A program made the translations under genes and the position numbers. Positions 57,282-64,000 of a DNA stretch of 64,000 nt are shown in pieces; position 1 is the stretch's first letter; each line of letters starts with the position of its first letter. The DNA lies in assembly GCA_003202005.1 (NCBI GenBank), contig QJJF01000004.1, forward strand, positions 151,561 through 215,560, written 5' to 3'. The notes beneath the pieces are model-generated. The model was not told the origin of the DNA. It searched no databases and saw nothing but the letters and a program-made list of their open reading frames with translations. Source of the DNA: Williamsia faeni (GTDB lineage: Bacteria; Actinomycetota; Actinomycetes; Mycobacteriales; Mycobacteriaceae).

Positions 57282-57303
57282 TCTGGTCACAGGCGTCACC
57301 AGA
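57282..57303. promoter_or_regulatory. Probable TetR operator
   Basis: TCTGGTCACAGGCGTCACCAGA is palindromic at eight of eleven pairs and lies between the divergent TetR and oxygenase genes. A second half-site TCTGGTCACAC lies at 57310-57320. Confidence 0.6.
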
Positions 57304-57348
57304 GCATATTCTGGTCACACACGTATCCATACATTGGAGGGATGCTCG

Positions 57349-58347
57349 ATGTTGCCACCGCTGCCTCATCAAATTGCTGGTCACTGGGTCAATCAACGCT
57401 TCGACCGAGATATTCGCAGTCACTATTTCCGCGGGATGGAGTTCGCCGGCCCGGAGGGTGATCCAGGTTGGTTCGGTCCCGGCAGTGCGGTGTGGCACGT
57501 CCACTCGCACACCCCGGCCCTGATCTTCGGGCTGCAGTGCGCCTCATACCTCGAGCGTCTCGACCCGAGCATCTTCTGGATGGGGATGCATCACTCCAGG
57601 CTCATCGGAAAGGACGAGTCGGGTCACTCCACGGGGCGGCTCGACCCGGCCGGGATCCCGGTTCGGCTGGGCCATTCGGTCGCATTCTTCATCGGAACCG
57701 CGTACGGGAATACCGACACCGCGGAGCGGCTCGCGACGACGGTCCGGGCGATGCACCACACCATCAAGGGGACACGCCCCGATGGGCTGCCGTATGACGC
57801 CGACGATCCGGAGTGGTTGCGCTGGAACTACGCGACGGTCGTCTGGGGTATCGCGACGGCGCACGAGATCTATCATCCGCGGCCGTTGCGCGGCAAAGCC
57901 CTCGACCGCTACTACGGGGAGTTCGTGCGCGTCGGCCACGCCCTCGGAGCCGAAGATCTACCGACCACCAAGGCCGAGACGTTGGACTGTCTGGAGTCGT
58001 ATCTGCCGAGGCTGGGACTGACCCATGGCAACGCGATGGCCACCGGGATCAACCTGACCGACCCGATCCAGGGGGCCGTCGACTGGGCCATCCGCGACAC
58101 CGTGCCGAGCTGGGCGGCTCAACTCGTCATGTACAAACCGCCGAACATTCTCGAGCGCACCGCCCGCCGGACCGCGGTGTGGACGTCGCTCAACGGTCTG
58201 TACGCGGCGATGGGATCCACACCGGAGTTCGAGGAAGCAAAGGCTCGGGTGGCCGGGGGAACAACCGCTGTGCACACAGAACCGAAATATGTCCTCGGCA
58301 CCGACCCGGCGCGCGATCGCCAGACCGTGGAAGCCGAACTCGTCTGA
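57349..58347 (+). CDS. MpaB-like oxygenase (DUF2236)
   Basis: A 332-residue DUF2236 protein. Relatives include latex-clearing protein and MpaB, which use heme b to oxidise substrates. Landmarks are FGPGSAVWHVHSHTPALIFG, then RLGHSVAFFIGTAYG and WNYATVVWGIATAHE. The ATG at 57349 has GGAGGG 7 bp upstream. It is controlled by the TetR operator between it and the divergent repressor. Substrates are unknown but may be hydrophobic compounds. Confidence 0.82.
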   Translation: MLPPLPHQIAGHWVNQRFDRDIRSHYFRGMEFAGPEGDPGWFGPGSAVWHVHSHTPALIFGLQCASYLERLDPSIFWMGMHHSRLIGKDESGHSTGRLDPAGIPVRLGHSVAFFIGTAYGNTDTAERLATTVRAMHHTIKGTRPDGLPYDADDPEWLRWNYATVVWGIATAHEIYHPRPLRGKALDRYYGEFVRVGHALGAEDLPTTKAETLDCLESYLPRLGLTHGNAMATGINLTDPIQGAVDWAIRDTVPSWAAQLVMYKPPNILERTARRTAVWTSLNGLYAAMGSTPEFEEAKARVAGGTTAVHTEPKYVLGTDPARDRQTVEAELV

Positions 58348-58462
58348 CCAATCCGGTGGTCGGAGGTACCGGACTCACCGTGTGTGCTGCCCCGTTTTCG
58401 TCTCCGGTGGGTGCGTCTGTAAACTCCGTAGCGCGCTGAAACCCGGTGGGTTCGGCGAGCTT

Positions 58463-58535
58463 GCCCCTTTAGCTCAGTTGGTAGAGCTACGGACTTTTAA
58501 TCCGCAGGTCCTCGGTTCGAGCCCGAGAGGGGGCA
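58463..58535 (+). tRNA. tRNA-Lys (UUU)
   Basis: A 73-nt cloverleaf with the acceptor stem GCCCCTT/AGGGGGC (one G.U pair), a D-loop AGCTCAGTTGGTAGAGC and an anticodon loop CTTTTAA (anticodon UUU). The T arm is CTCGG-TTCGAGC-CCGAG and the discriminator is A. No CCA is encoded. Confidence 0.96.
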
Positions 58536-58540
58536 CCGCG

Positions 58541-58584
58541 AAAGCCCTGGTCGAAGCGTTACGCGCTTCGGCCAGGGCTTTTTT
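58541..58584 (+). terminator. Terminator after tRNA-Lys
   Basis: An 18-bp stem (AAAGCCCTGGTCGAAGCG, one wobble pair) with a 5-nt loop is followed by a T-tract (58579-58584), a classic rho-independent terminator 5 bp after the tRNA. Confidence 0.92.
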
Positions 58585-58649
58585 GCGTGCTCATCTGATT
58601 TCCTCGGTTCCAGACCGTCGCGATTTCCCGGCGGTAATGCCTGCCGCCG

Positions 58650-58805
58650 ATGGAGCTGACGACGAATACGACGGGCGGTGGGATCTCTCGGCGTAGACCG
58701 CGTCGGGCGTCGTCCTATCTGCTGCTCGTCACCGAACACGGCTGGACGCCGGAGCGATGGCTGGAGTGGATCACCGAGACGGTGGTAGGCCAGTTCTTTC
58801 CGTGA
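58650..58805 (+). pseudogene. TetR-like C-terminal fragment
   Basis: A 51-codon frame ends YLLLVTEHGWTPERWLEWIT and ETVVGQFFP. This resembles the last helix of TetR-family regulators (HGWTPERYExWL). There is no DNA-binding domain, and an in-frame stop lies shortly before the ATG. It is probably a remnant next to the tRNA gene; a small free protein is possible. Confidence 0.35.
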
Positions 58806-58815
58806 CGGGCGGGGT

Positions 58816-60627
58816 TCACACAGACACACCCCGCTCGTGTTCGAGGACGAGGAGGAGTTCCTCGTAAGGCCCGACAACGTACGCATCGTCGCCGGCCGCG
58901 AAGCTGGTGCCGCGGCGCGGCGGGTATTCCAGCTGACCAGTTGCCGCCCGGCGGATCGCGATGACCCGGGTGTTCGCCGACAACTGGCTCATCGCCACCC
59001 CATCGAGGCCACCGCCGGCGGCAATATGCACCAGCCCGATCATGAAGGATTGGGTACGAATTGAGAAGGTGCCCAACACATCCAGCCCGAGTGCTGCTCC
59101 GATGAACCACGGTGCCGCGAGTTCCGCAGTCGACCGGACGTAACGGAATCCGAAGCGATTCGAAACCGCGACGCCCAGCGGACGGTCAAACACCCGGAGG
59201 ACCACCGGGACGCCCGGGGTGCCGGGCCGATCGAGCCAGCGCGGTCCGAGGATTCCTTTCACCGCGATACCGGTCTCGATGTTCACCATGTCGTCGCTGG
59301 TCAAGACGGCAACCGCCGCCGCGCGGTCCACCCTGGCATCGACCAGCGTCTCCGATACCGTGGCATCGCCGATCACGATCGGGATATCGAGCTGCCGTGC
59401 GGTGGATATGAACCGATTGTCCGCGTAGCGCTCGATGATGACGACGTCGCGCCCACGGGCCTTGAGTTCTCGCGCCACGCGAATCCCGAACGCTCCCAGG
59501 CCGATCACCACCACATGGCCGCTCATGTATCGGGCTCTTCGGCGGCCGAGCGACTGGGAGAGGCGGCGAGTGATGAGGAGCTCGGCAAGGAATGCCATGA
59601 TCATGGCGGTCGTGGTCACGCCGGCAAACATCAGCAGAATCGACCAGATGCGCAGCCACGTCGGCTGATCGGCGAAGTTGAAGTCGCCGTAGCCGACTGT
59701 GGCAATGGTCTCGGTGCTGAAGTACACGGCATCCAGACCGGTCATCCCTGGTCTCTGATATCCGAAGCGCAGGACCGCGGTCGAGATCACGAGTAGGAGA
59801 CCGAGCACTCCCACCATGCGGAAGAAGTTCGGATTCGCGTCTTCGACAAAGCCTCGGGAAGCTCCGGCGATCCGGTTGAACATATGCGGACCACTTGAGG
59901 TGCGAGGTTGTGGTTCCTCGCCGCTGATCAGAGGAATCTTCAAGGCGGCGAACTGTTTTGGAGTTCCGATCATCGTTGCGTAGTCGCCGGCAGCGACGGC
60001 GAGGTCGCGACCGGGACAGGCGATCAGGTCAGATCCGTGCTCGGATTCTTTGCCTACCACCGCCACCGGGGCAAGGTCGCCGAACAGTGTCCGCAAGGTG
60101 GCGTTCGTCGTCACCTCGAGATCGGCGGCCACAAAGCTGTGACCACCGATATCGAAGTTGTGCACAGTGATTCCGAGGCATGCCTCCACGACGGAGGGTG
60201 CGGCGAGGTCCGCCGGATCGAGGACCAGTCCGGGTGCGGTCGCGTCGTTCATGGCACCGCTGACGGTGGCATTGCTGACTTGGGCGATCACCCGCAGGTC
60301 CGGCCGGATCTCGCCGGCGATCAATGCAGTCTCGAGATTCCACAGCTCACGTTCCTCGACGCAGATCACGGCGATTGCGGTCGCAATTCCTGCTTCCTTC
60401 AAAGCATCGGCAACACTGACGACGGCGGTGTGAAATGGGACCTGCCAGCGCTCGACGGCAGCATCCAATGCCGGTTCGACCGACCGCACCACCAACGTCA
60501 CCTTCTCGCCGGAACTGACCAGCTGGTCGACGATGCGCATACCGATTCCGGCGAAGCCGCAGACGATCACGTGTCCGGTCATCTCGGGTCGGGCGGCTGT
60601 CGGCACTGATGATTTCTGCCCGGACAC
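58816..60627 (-). CDS. Potassium channel with RCK (TrkA-N) domains before and after the pore
   Basis: A 603-residue membrane protein. RCK 1 begins HVIVCGFAGIGMRIVDQL near residue 19; two membrane helices flank the selectivity filter TVGYGD near residue 312; RCK 2 begins VVVIGLGAFGIRVARELK near residue 367; and a C-terminal RCK-C-like part ends the protein. The Rossmann Gly motifs are intact in both RCK units. It probably conducts potassium under nucleotide or ion control. Its start faces the divergent antitoxin-like gene. Confidence 0.88.
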   Translation of the reverse strand: MSGQKSSVPTAARPEMTGHVIVCGFAGIGMRIVDQLVSSGEKVTLVVRSVEPALDAAVERWQVPFHTAVVSVADALKEAGIATAIAVICVEERELWNLETALIAGEIRPDLRVIAQVSNATVSGAMNDATAPGLVLDPADLAAPSVVEACLGITVHNFDIGGHSFVAADLEVTTNATLRTLFGDLAPVAVVGKESEHGSDLIACPGRDLAVAAGDYATMIGTPKQFAALKIPLISGEEPQPRTSSGPHMFNRIAGASRGFVEDANPNFFRMVGVLGLLLVISTAVLRFGYQRPGMTGLDAVYFSTETIATVGYGDFNFADQPTWLRIWSILLMFAGVTTTAMIMAFLAELLITRRLSQSLGRRRARYMSGHVVVIGLGAFGIRVARELKARGRDVVIIERYADNRFISTARQLDIPIVIGDATVSETLVDARVDRAAAVAVLTSDDMVNIETGIAVKGILGPRWLDRPGTPGVPVVLRVFDRPLGVAVSNRFGFRYVRSTAELAAPWFIGAALGLDVLGTFSIRTQSFMIGLVHIAAGGGLDGVAMSQLSANTRVIAIRRAATGQLEYPPRRGTSFAAGDDAYVVGPYEELLLVLEHERGVSV

Positions 60628-60824
60628 TTCGGCACCTCCGGTGTTGTGCTGACTGGCTCAGATGACGATACGACTGCTTTACCTGGTCGGCAGTCCGATA
60701 GGAGGATCTGAGCCCGGGGCGAGAACCCGGCGTCCGCAAGTGCCTTCGTTCTTTCGAGTCGGCTCAGCCCCTCGTTGGTCAAGCCCGGTCTTGCGTGTTC
60801 GTTTTTTTCGAATTACGCTTTGGT

Positions 60825-61277
60825 ATGACCGCATTGATGGAACGAACCCTGCTGCCCGCCTCCGGCCCGCAGGAATCTGACCAACTCATTGATATCCTCG
60901 CAGTCCTTGCCGAGGATCGCGCCGTCTCAATAACCGCTGGTGAACACTCCGCCGCCCTCCCCGGGCCGCTGCGGCAGGTCCTCGTCGATGTACTTCAACA
61001 TCTGTCTCGGGGCACTGCAGTCACCGTCGAACCGCACCGGACATTACTCACGACGCAGGAGGCCGCCGACATCCTGGGCGTTACGCGCCCGACTCTGGTG
61101 CGACTGCTTGAAGCAGGAGAGATCCCGTTCACGGCTCCCGGACGCCACCGTCGCGTCGAACTCACTCACGTTCTGGCCTATCAGCGCGATCTGCAGGGGC
61201 GTCGGACCAGCGCCTTGAAAGAGTTGGGTACGACCGAATCAGGTTCCAGCGGTTCAGGGTTCGTGTCCACCCGATAG
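60825..61277 (+). CDS. Excisionase-type helix-turn-helix antitoxin-like protein, orphan
   Basis: A 150-residue protein with a MerR/excisionase-type helix-turn-helix (LLTTQEAADILGVTRPTLVR, then LLEAGEIPFTAPGRHRRV) in its middle. Proteins of this shape are usually antitoxins for PIN-domain toxins encoded downstream. No PIN gene follows; a helicase relic does. The ATG at 60825 is chosen as typical of the family. Confidence 0.78.
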   Translation: MTALMERTLLPASGPQESDQLIDILAVLAEDRAVSITAGEHSAALPGPLRQVLVDVLQHLSRGTAVTVEPHRTLLTTQEAADILGVTRPTLVRLLEAGEIPFTAPGRHRRVELTHVLAYQRDLQGRRTSALKELGTTESGSSGSGFVSTR

Positions 61278-61279
61278 GG

Positions 61280-61537
61280 GTGTGGCCAACAGATCCACCT
61301 CTCCTGTTGGTGGGAACGAGTTCGTTTGTCGGCGAAGGGTTCGACCGGCCTGCGCTCGACACGCTGTTCCTTGCTGCTGCGATCACTTTCAAGAATCGAC
61401 TCGTCCAGTACGTCGGTCGGGTCACCGCGGCATTTCCCGGTAGCTCCCGGATACGTTGCGCTCGGGTTCCCCGATCCGCGGAAACAGTCGGGATAGTCAC
61501 TTCTACGCCGAGTGAATTCGTTTCGAACACGGGGTGA
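61280..61537 (+). pseudogene. Relic of a DEAD/DEAH-type helicase
   Basis: The segment FVGEGFDRPALDTLFLAAAI, then TFKNRLVQYVGRV, matches helicase motifs V and VI (GEGFDxPxLDTLFLAxPxSFKGRxxQYxGR). It lacks the Walker motifs, and the sequence after the match is not helicase-like. The catalytic His/Arg of motif VI is degraded (GRVTAA). It begins 2 bp after the antitoxin stop, so a larger defence or repair gene has probably been lost here. Confidence 0.65.
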
Positions 61538-61620
61538 TCGTTCGGAATCCGTCCTGCGCGCTTCGGGATCGGGGGTGATGGAACTTGTGCGAGGTGTCGG
61601 ATTCGTGAACTATTCCGAGC

Positions 61621-62769
61621 ATGTCGATTTCTCGTTCACGCTCTCTCGCCTTGACGTTGCTGGCGACCGTAGCGCTCGTTCTTCCCATCGGTGGTGGGGT
61701 TGCCACCGCGGACACTGCGCCTCAAGCGTTCTCTCCGGCGGAGCTGGTCGGTCCGTACCCATCCGATTTCCCGCCGGGCGGCACCTACATCCCGGTTCTC
61801 GACGGCTTCACCGCACTCAACGACAACAATCCTGCCCTGATTGCACAGAACCTCCAGACCGTCGTGCGGATCAATAACGACGCGACGCCGGCGGCGCAGC
61901 AAGACGCCATCGACATCAACTACGACGATCGCCTCATCTCGCTGTCGGTTGCGCTCGGCGCAAAGCTCGGCCCGGTGTTCCTCGATCTGCTGGACGCCGG
62001 CAAGCTGCCGAAGGTTGCCGCACTCGCCGAAGGCGAGCTCGCGCGCACCGGACTGCCCTCGGCAACAACGCTCCCCGAGAAGGAGTACTTCGACAATCCG
62101 CGCCCATTCGTGGCGGCTCCGGCCCAGATCAAGCACTACGACCGTCCCGGTGGCGACCTGTACGCGCAACTGGAGACGAACGGGTCGTACCCGTCGGGCC
62201 ACAGCAGCCAGGGTTACTGGAAGGGCGCGCTCCTGGCATCGTGGCTACCGGAACTCGGGCCGCAGATCATCGCCCGCGCCGGTGAAATCGGTCTCGGCCG
62301 CGTTGTTCTCGGTGTGCACTACCCGCTCGATGTCATGGGTGGCCGCCTGATGGCGATGAATCTCGCCGCAGCCCGCCTCACCGACCCGGCGTTCGATCGG
62401 CTCATCGACGACGCCGGCGTACAGCTGCGTGAGCAACTCGAGAAGGCGGTGGGAGTGCCGCTGACGCAGTTCATCTCCGCCGACACCCCGTACCTGACGA
62501 CCGAGCAGGCCGTTGCGGAGCACCGGCAGTTGATGACCTACGGTTTGCCCCGCGTGGCACCAGACCAGCAGAACTCGATTCCGGCCGATGCCGCCGCGCT
62601 TCTGGAGACCAAGTTCCCGAACCTCACCAATGCGCAGCGTCTGGCCATCCTCGAGCGGACGGCCATCCCGGCCGGTTACCCGCTCGACAAGTCGGGCCCT
62701 GACGGTGGCTGGCTGCGGATCGACCTCGCAGCGGCATACGCGGTGGACTCCCTGTCCTGGAGTAAGTAA
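61621..62769 (+). CDS. Secreted PAP2-family acid phosphatase
   Basis: A 382-residue exported phosphatase. The signal peptide is ALTLLATVALVLPIGGGVATA. The three PAP2 motifs are K-x6-RP (KEYFDNPRPF), PSGH (SYPSGHSSQG) and SR/GR-x5-H-x3-D (GRVVLGVHYPLDV). It removes phosphate outside the cell. The C-terminal extension of ~120 residues is unusual for class A acid phosphatases. It ends before a strong terminator. Confidence 0.9.
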   Translation: MSISRSRSLALTLLATVALVLPIGGGVATADTAPQAFSPAELVGPYPSDFPPGGTYIPVLDGFTALNDNNPALIAQNLQTVVRINNDATPAAQQDAIDINYDDRLISLSVALGAKLGPVFLDLLDAGKLPKVAALAEGELARTGLPSATTLPEKEYFDNPRPFVAAPAQIKHYDRPGGDLYAQLETNGSYPSGHSSQGYWKGALLASWLPELGPQIIARAGEIGLGRVVLGVHYPLDVMGGRLMAMNLAAARLTDPAFDRLIDDAGVQLREQLEKAVGVPLTQFISADTPYLTTEQAVAEHRQLMTYGLPRVAPDQQNSIPADAAALLETKFPNLTNAQRLAILERTAIPAGYPLDKSGPDGGWLRIDLAAAYAVDSLSWSK

Positions 62770-62796
62770 GGCTTCGAGTCACCACTGAGATCGATC

Positions 62797-62827
62797 GAGG
62801 CCCGACCGGAACATCCGGTCGGGCCTC
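62797..62827 (+). terminator. Terminator after the PAP2 gene
   Basis: A perfect 14-bp stem (GAGGCCCGACCGGA) with an ACA loop, followed by TTTCG, lies 27 bp after the stop. Confidence 0.9.
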
Positions 62828-62862
62828 TTTCGTCGTGACCACTGGTCGGCGACCGGCTCAGA

Positions 62863-63078
62863 TCACATACCGGCTGCGGCGGGTTCGACTCGCGTCACCA
62901 AGCGTCCTCGGCTGATGATGGCGTCGTTCTCCAAAGTCGTTACTGCTTCGACCATTTCGCGTCGCAGAAACTCGAGTACCGGTGTCATCTCGGCACTCAA
63001 CTCGTGGTCCTTGGAATACTCGGTCAGAGTTTTGTCGAGTCGGCGAGCCGTTGGTGGAAGGTCCAGACGTTCGAGCAT
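62863..63078 (-). CDS. Hypothetical protein (71 aa)
   Basis: A 71-residue soluble protein, mostly helical (VLEFLRREMVEAVTTLENDA), with no recognised family. It starts 2 bp after the next gene's stop on the same strand, so the two form an operon. The function is unknown. Confidence 0.6.
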   Translation of the reverse strand: MLERLDLPPTARRLDKTLTEYSKDHELSAEMTPVLEFLRREMVEAVTTLENDAIISRGRLVTRVEPAAAGM

Positions 63079-63080
63079 GA

Positions 63081-63497
63081 CTACTCCTGTGGCTGTTGGT
63101 AGTGGTGAATGACATCCGACAGCGTGGCGCCGTGATCGAGCAGGGCGTGGGTCCAGACGTCGTTGACGCTTGACATAGAGACGCCGTCCGCCAGCAGGAT
63201 GATCGGATGCGAATCCGGAGTGGTGATGGTGGTGCGCGAATGACGTGCCCGCCGCAGCGTCCGGCGCGCGATGACGTCACCGAGATTCTTGTCGGGAAGC
63301 CCTTCCAGATCTGCGACAAAGAGAACGTCCCACTCCGCAAGCAGGTCGCCGGTGACCAGTTGGGGATCTTGCTCTTGAATGCCGGTGACCACTGGCATGG
63401 CGTCACTGGACTGATCGGGGCGAGATCGGTGGTAATTGAGCAGGTCTGCGAAGACGCGGTGGTGTGGAGCAGCTGCACGGATAGGAGGTGCACTCAT
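63081..63497 (-). CDS. Hypothetical protein (138 aa)
   Basis: A 138-residue soluble protein. The segment VLFVADLEGLPDKNLGDVIA and the ILLADGVSMSSVNDVWTHA stretch are well formed, but no family is recognised. It is the first gene of a two-gene leftward unit with the 71-residue protein. The function is unknown. Confidence 0.6.
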   Translation of the reverse strand: MSAPPIRAAAPHHRVFADLLNYHRSRPDQSSDAMPVVTGIQEQDPQLVTGDLLAEWDVLFVADLEGLPDKNLGDVIARRTLRRARHSRTTITTPDSHPIILLADGVSMSSVNDVWTHALLDHGATLSDVIHHYQQPQE

Positions 63498-63803
63498 GGT
63501 GATCAGCCTGATTCGGCTACGAGCCGAAGATGACCAACGGGATTCCGCGAGCTATGAGGTTCGACTGGCTTCAGCCTACTCGCGGCCGGGCAGGCGCCTC
63601 GGGACAAAGTATGATCTTGAACACAGGCCGGGGTGGGCTGGGGTCGGGCTAGGTCTGGACCCTCCACACGCTGTACTCCCGGTGGCGGGTGGCAAATCCG
63701 GCCCAGGGAGCCCTCCACGCCGGGAAATGGCACCTGAACAGGGGATTTGGGATTTGTCGCATCTGTGTCATATTCTGATTCAGCTCCCATACGGGGAACA
63801 CCG
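63498..63803. other. Gene-free 306-bp gap before the tRNA pair
   Basis: No coding sequence is convincing here. The only element is a probable promoter for the tRNA genes (63747-63776), listed separately. Confidence 0.6.
63747..63776 (+). promoter_or_regulatory. Probable tRNA promoter
   Basis: TTGGGA (63747-63752) and TATTCT (63771-63776) are 18 bp apart, a SigA-like promoter 27 bp before the tRNA-Glu 5' end. Confidence 0.55.
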
Positions 63804-63876
63804 GCCCCCTTCGTCTAGCGGCCTAGGACGCCGCCCTTTCAAGGCGGTAGCGCGGGTTCGAATCCCGTAGGGGGTA
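63804..63876 (+). tRNA. tRNA-Glu (UUC)
   Basis: A 73-nt cloverleaf with acceptor GCCCCCT/AGGGGGT, anticodon loop CTTTCAA (anticodon UUC), T arm GCGGG-TTCGAAT-CCCGT and discriminator A. No CCA is encoded. The tRNA-Asp gene follows 33 bp later. Confidence 0.96.
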
Positions 63877-63909
63877 CGCATTGCCAGTGACGATGGCAAA
63901 GCACTGCAA

Positions 63910-63983
63910 GGCCCTGTGGCGCAGTTGGTTAGCGCGCCGCCCTGTCACGGCGGAGGTCGCGGGTTCGAGTCCCGTCAGGGTCG
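63910..63983 (+). tRNA. tRNA-Asp (GUC)
   Basis: A 74-nt cloverleaf with acceptor GGCCCTG/CAGGGTC, anticodon loop CTGTCAC (anticodon GUC), T arm GCGGG-TTCGAGT-CCCGT and discriminator G. It is likely co-transcribed with tRNA-Glu. Confidence 0.96.
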
Positions 63984-64000
63984 CAAGTAATTGCGACTAG

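Overview
The window reads as chromosomal DNA from a high-G+C actinomycete of the order Mycobacteriales, most likely Gordonia or a close relative (genus is an inference). The evidence is mycothiol synthesis (mshD), an LCP ligase, an MMPL transporter, a DesA1-type acyl-ACP desaturase, an LmeA-like lipoprotein-maturation factor, frequent GTG starts and many apparently leaderless promoters. The gene order from about 5.3 to 37.5 kb follows Mycobacterium tuberculosis Rv0807-Rv0824c (SCP2-like, purF, purM, DUF3073, ygfZ, pabC-like, nitrobindin, sseC, cysA2, lmeA-like, glnR, mshD, phoT, phoY2, LCP, dus, desA1). Here cydABDC, a MOSC gene, a full pstSCAB operon and an FHA/kinase-like pair are added.

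Layout. 0-3.6 kb: a leftward arsenic operon arsR-aquaporin-arsC-arsC'-arsD-arsA, with an ArsR palindrome at its start and arsA cut by the window edge. 3.7-12 kb: an ABC-F ATPase, purine genes, and the divergent ygfZ / aminotransferase pair. 12.4-18.5 kb: cytochrome bd operon cydABDC, followed by a strong three-way-junction RNA fold. 18.8-25.6 kb: small regulators, nitrobindin, the cysA2-sseC sulfur genes behind a polycysteine leader peptide, glnR and mshD. 25.6-35 kb: PHO-box-like sites, pstSCAB, an FHA protein, a kinase-like protein lacking the DFG aspartate, phoU and an LCP ligase. 35-38.7 kb: dus with a 36-bp tandem repeat at its 5' end, desA and two SnoaL-like genes. 38.8-44 kb: a transmembrane Ser/Thr kinase co-encoded with a membrane protein that copies its ectodomain plan, then a secreted LVIVD-repeat protein and a DUF305 protein. 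44-51 kb: hydrolase, MFS exporter, purine permease, and a methyltransferase/CDGSH/heme-oxygenase-like diiron group. 51-56 kb: Nudix, a permuted-papain protein, a duplicated ~100-bp inverted-repeat element flanking a 31-residue peptide gene, PHP and MMPL genes. 56-64 kb: SnoaL, TetR with an MpaB-like oxygenase, tRNA-Lys, a double-RCK potassium channel, an orphan excisionase-like antitoxin beside a helicase relic, a PAP2 phosphatase, and tRNA-Glu and tRNA-Asp.

Links between regions: MshD makes mycothiol, which actinobacterial arsenate reductases can use. PstSCAB and PhoU form the phosphate uptake and signalling set, and the FHA and kinase-like genes sit inside it. Candidate hypoxia boxes precede cydA and cysteine attenuation precedes cysA2. 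No CRISPR array, prophage or intact insertion sequence was seen. The best candidates for undescribed biology are the duplicated inverted-repeat element around 52.1-52.6 kb, the FHA/kinase-like pair inside the pst locus, the kinase with a non-kinase ectodomain partner, and the three-way-junction RNA at 18.67 kb.
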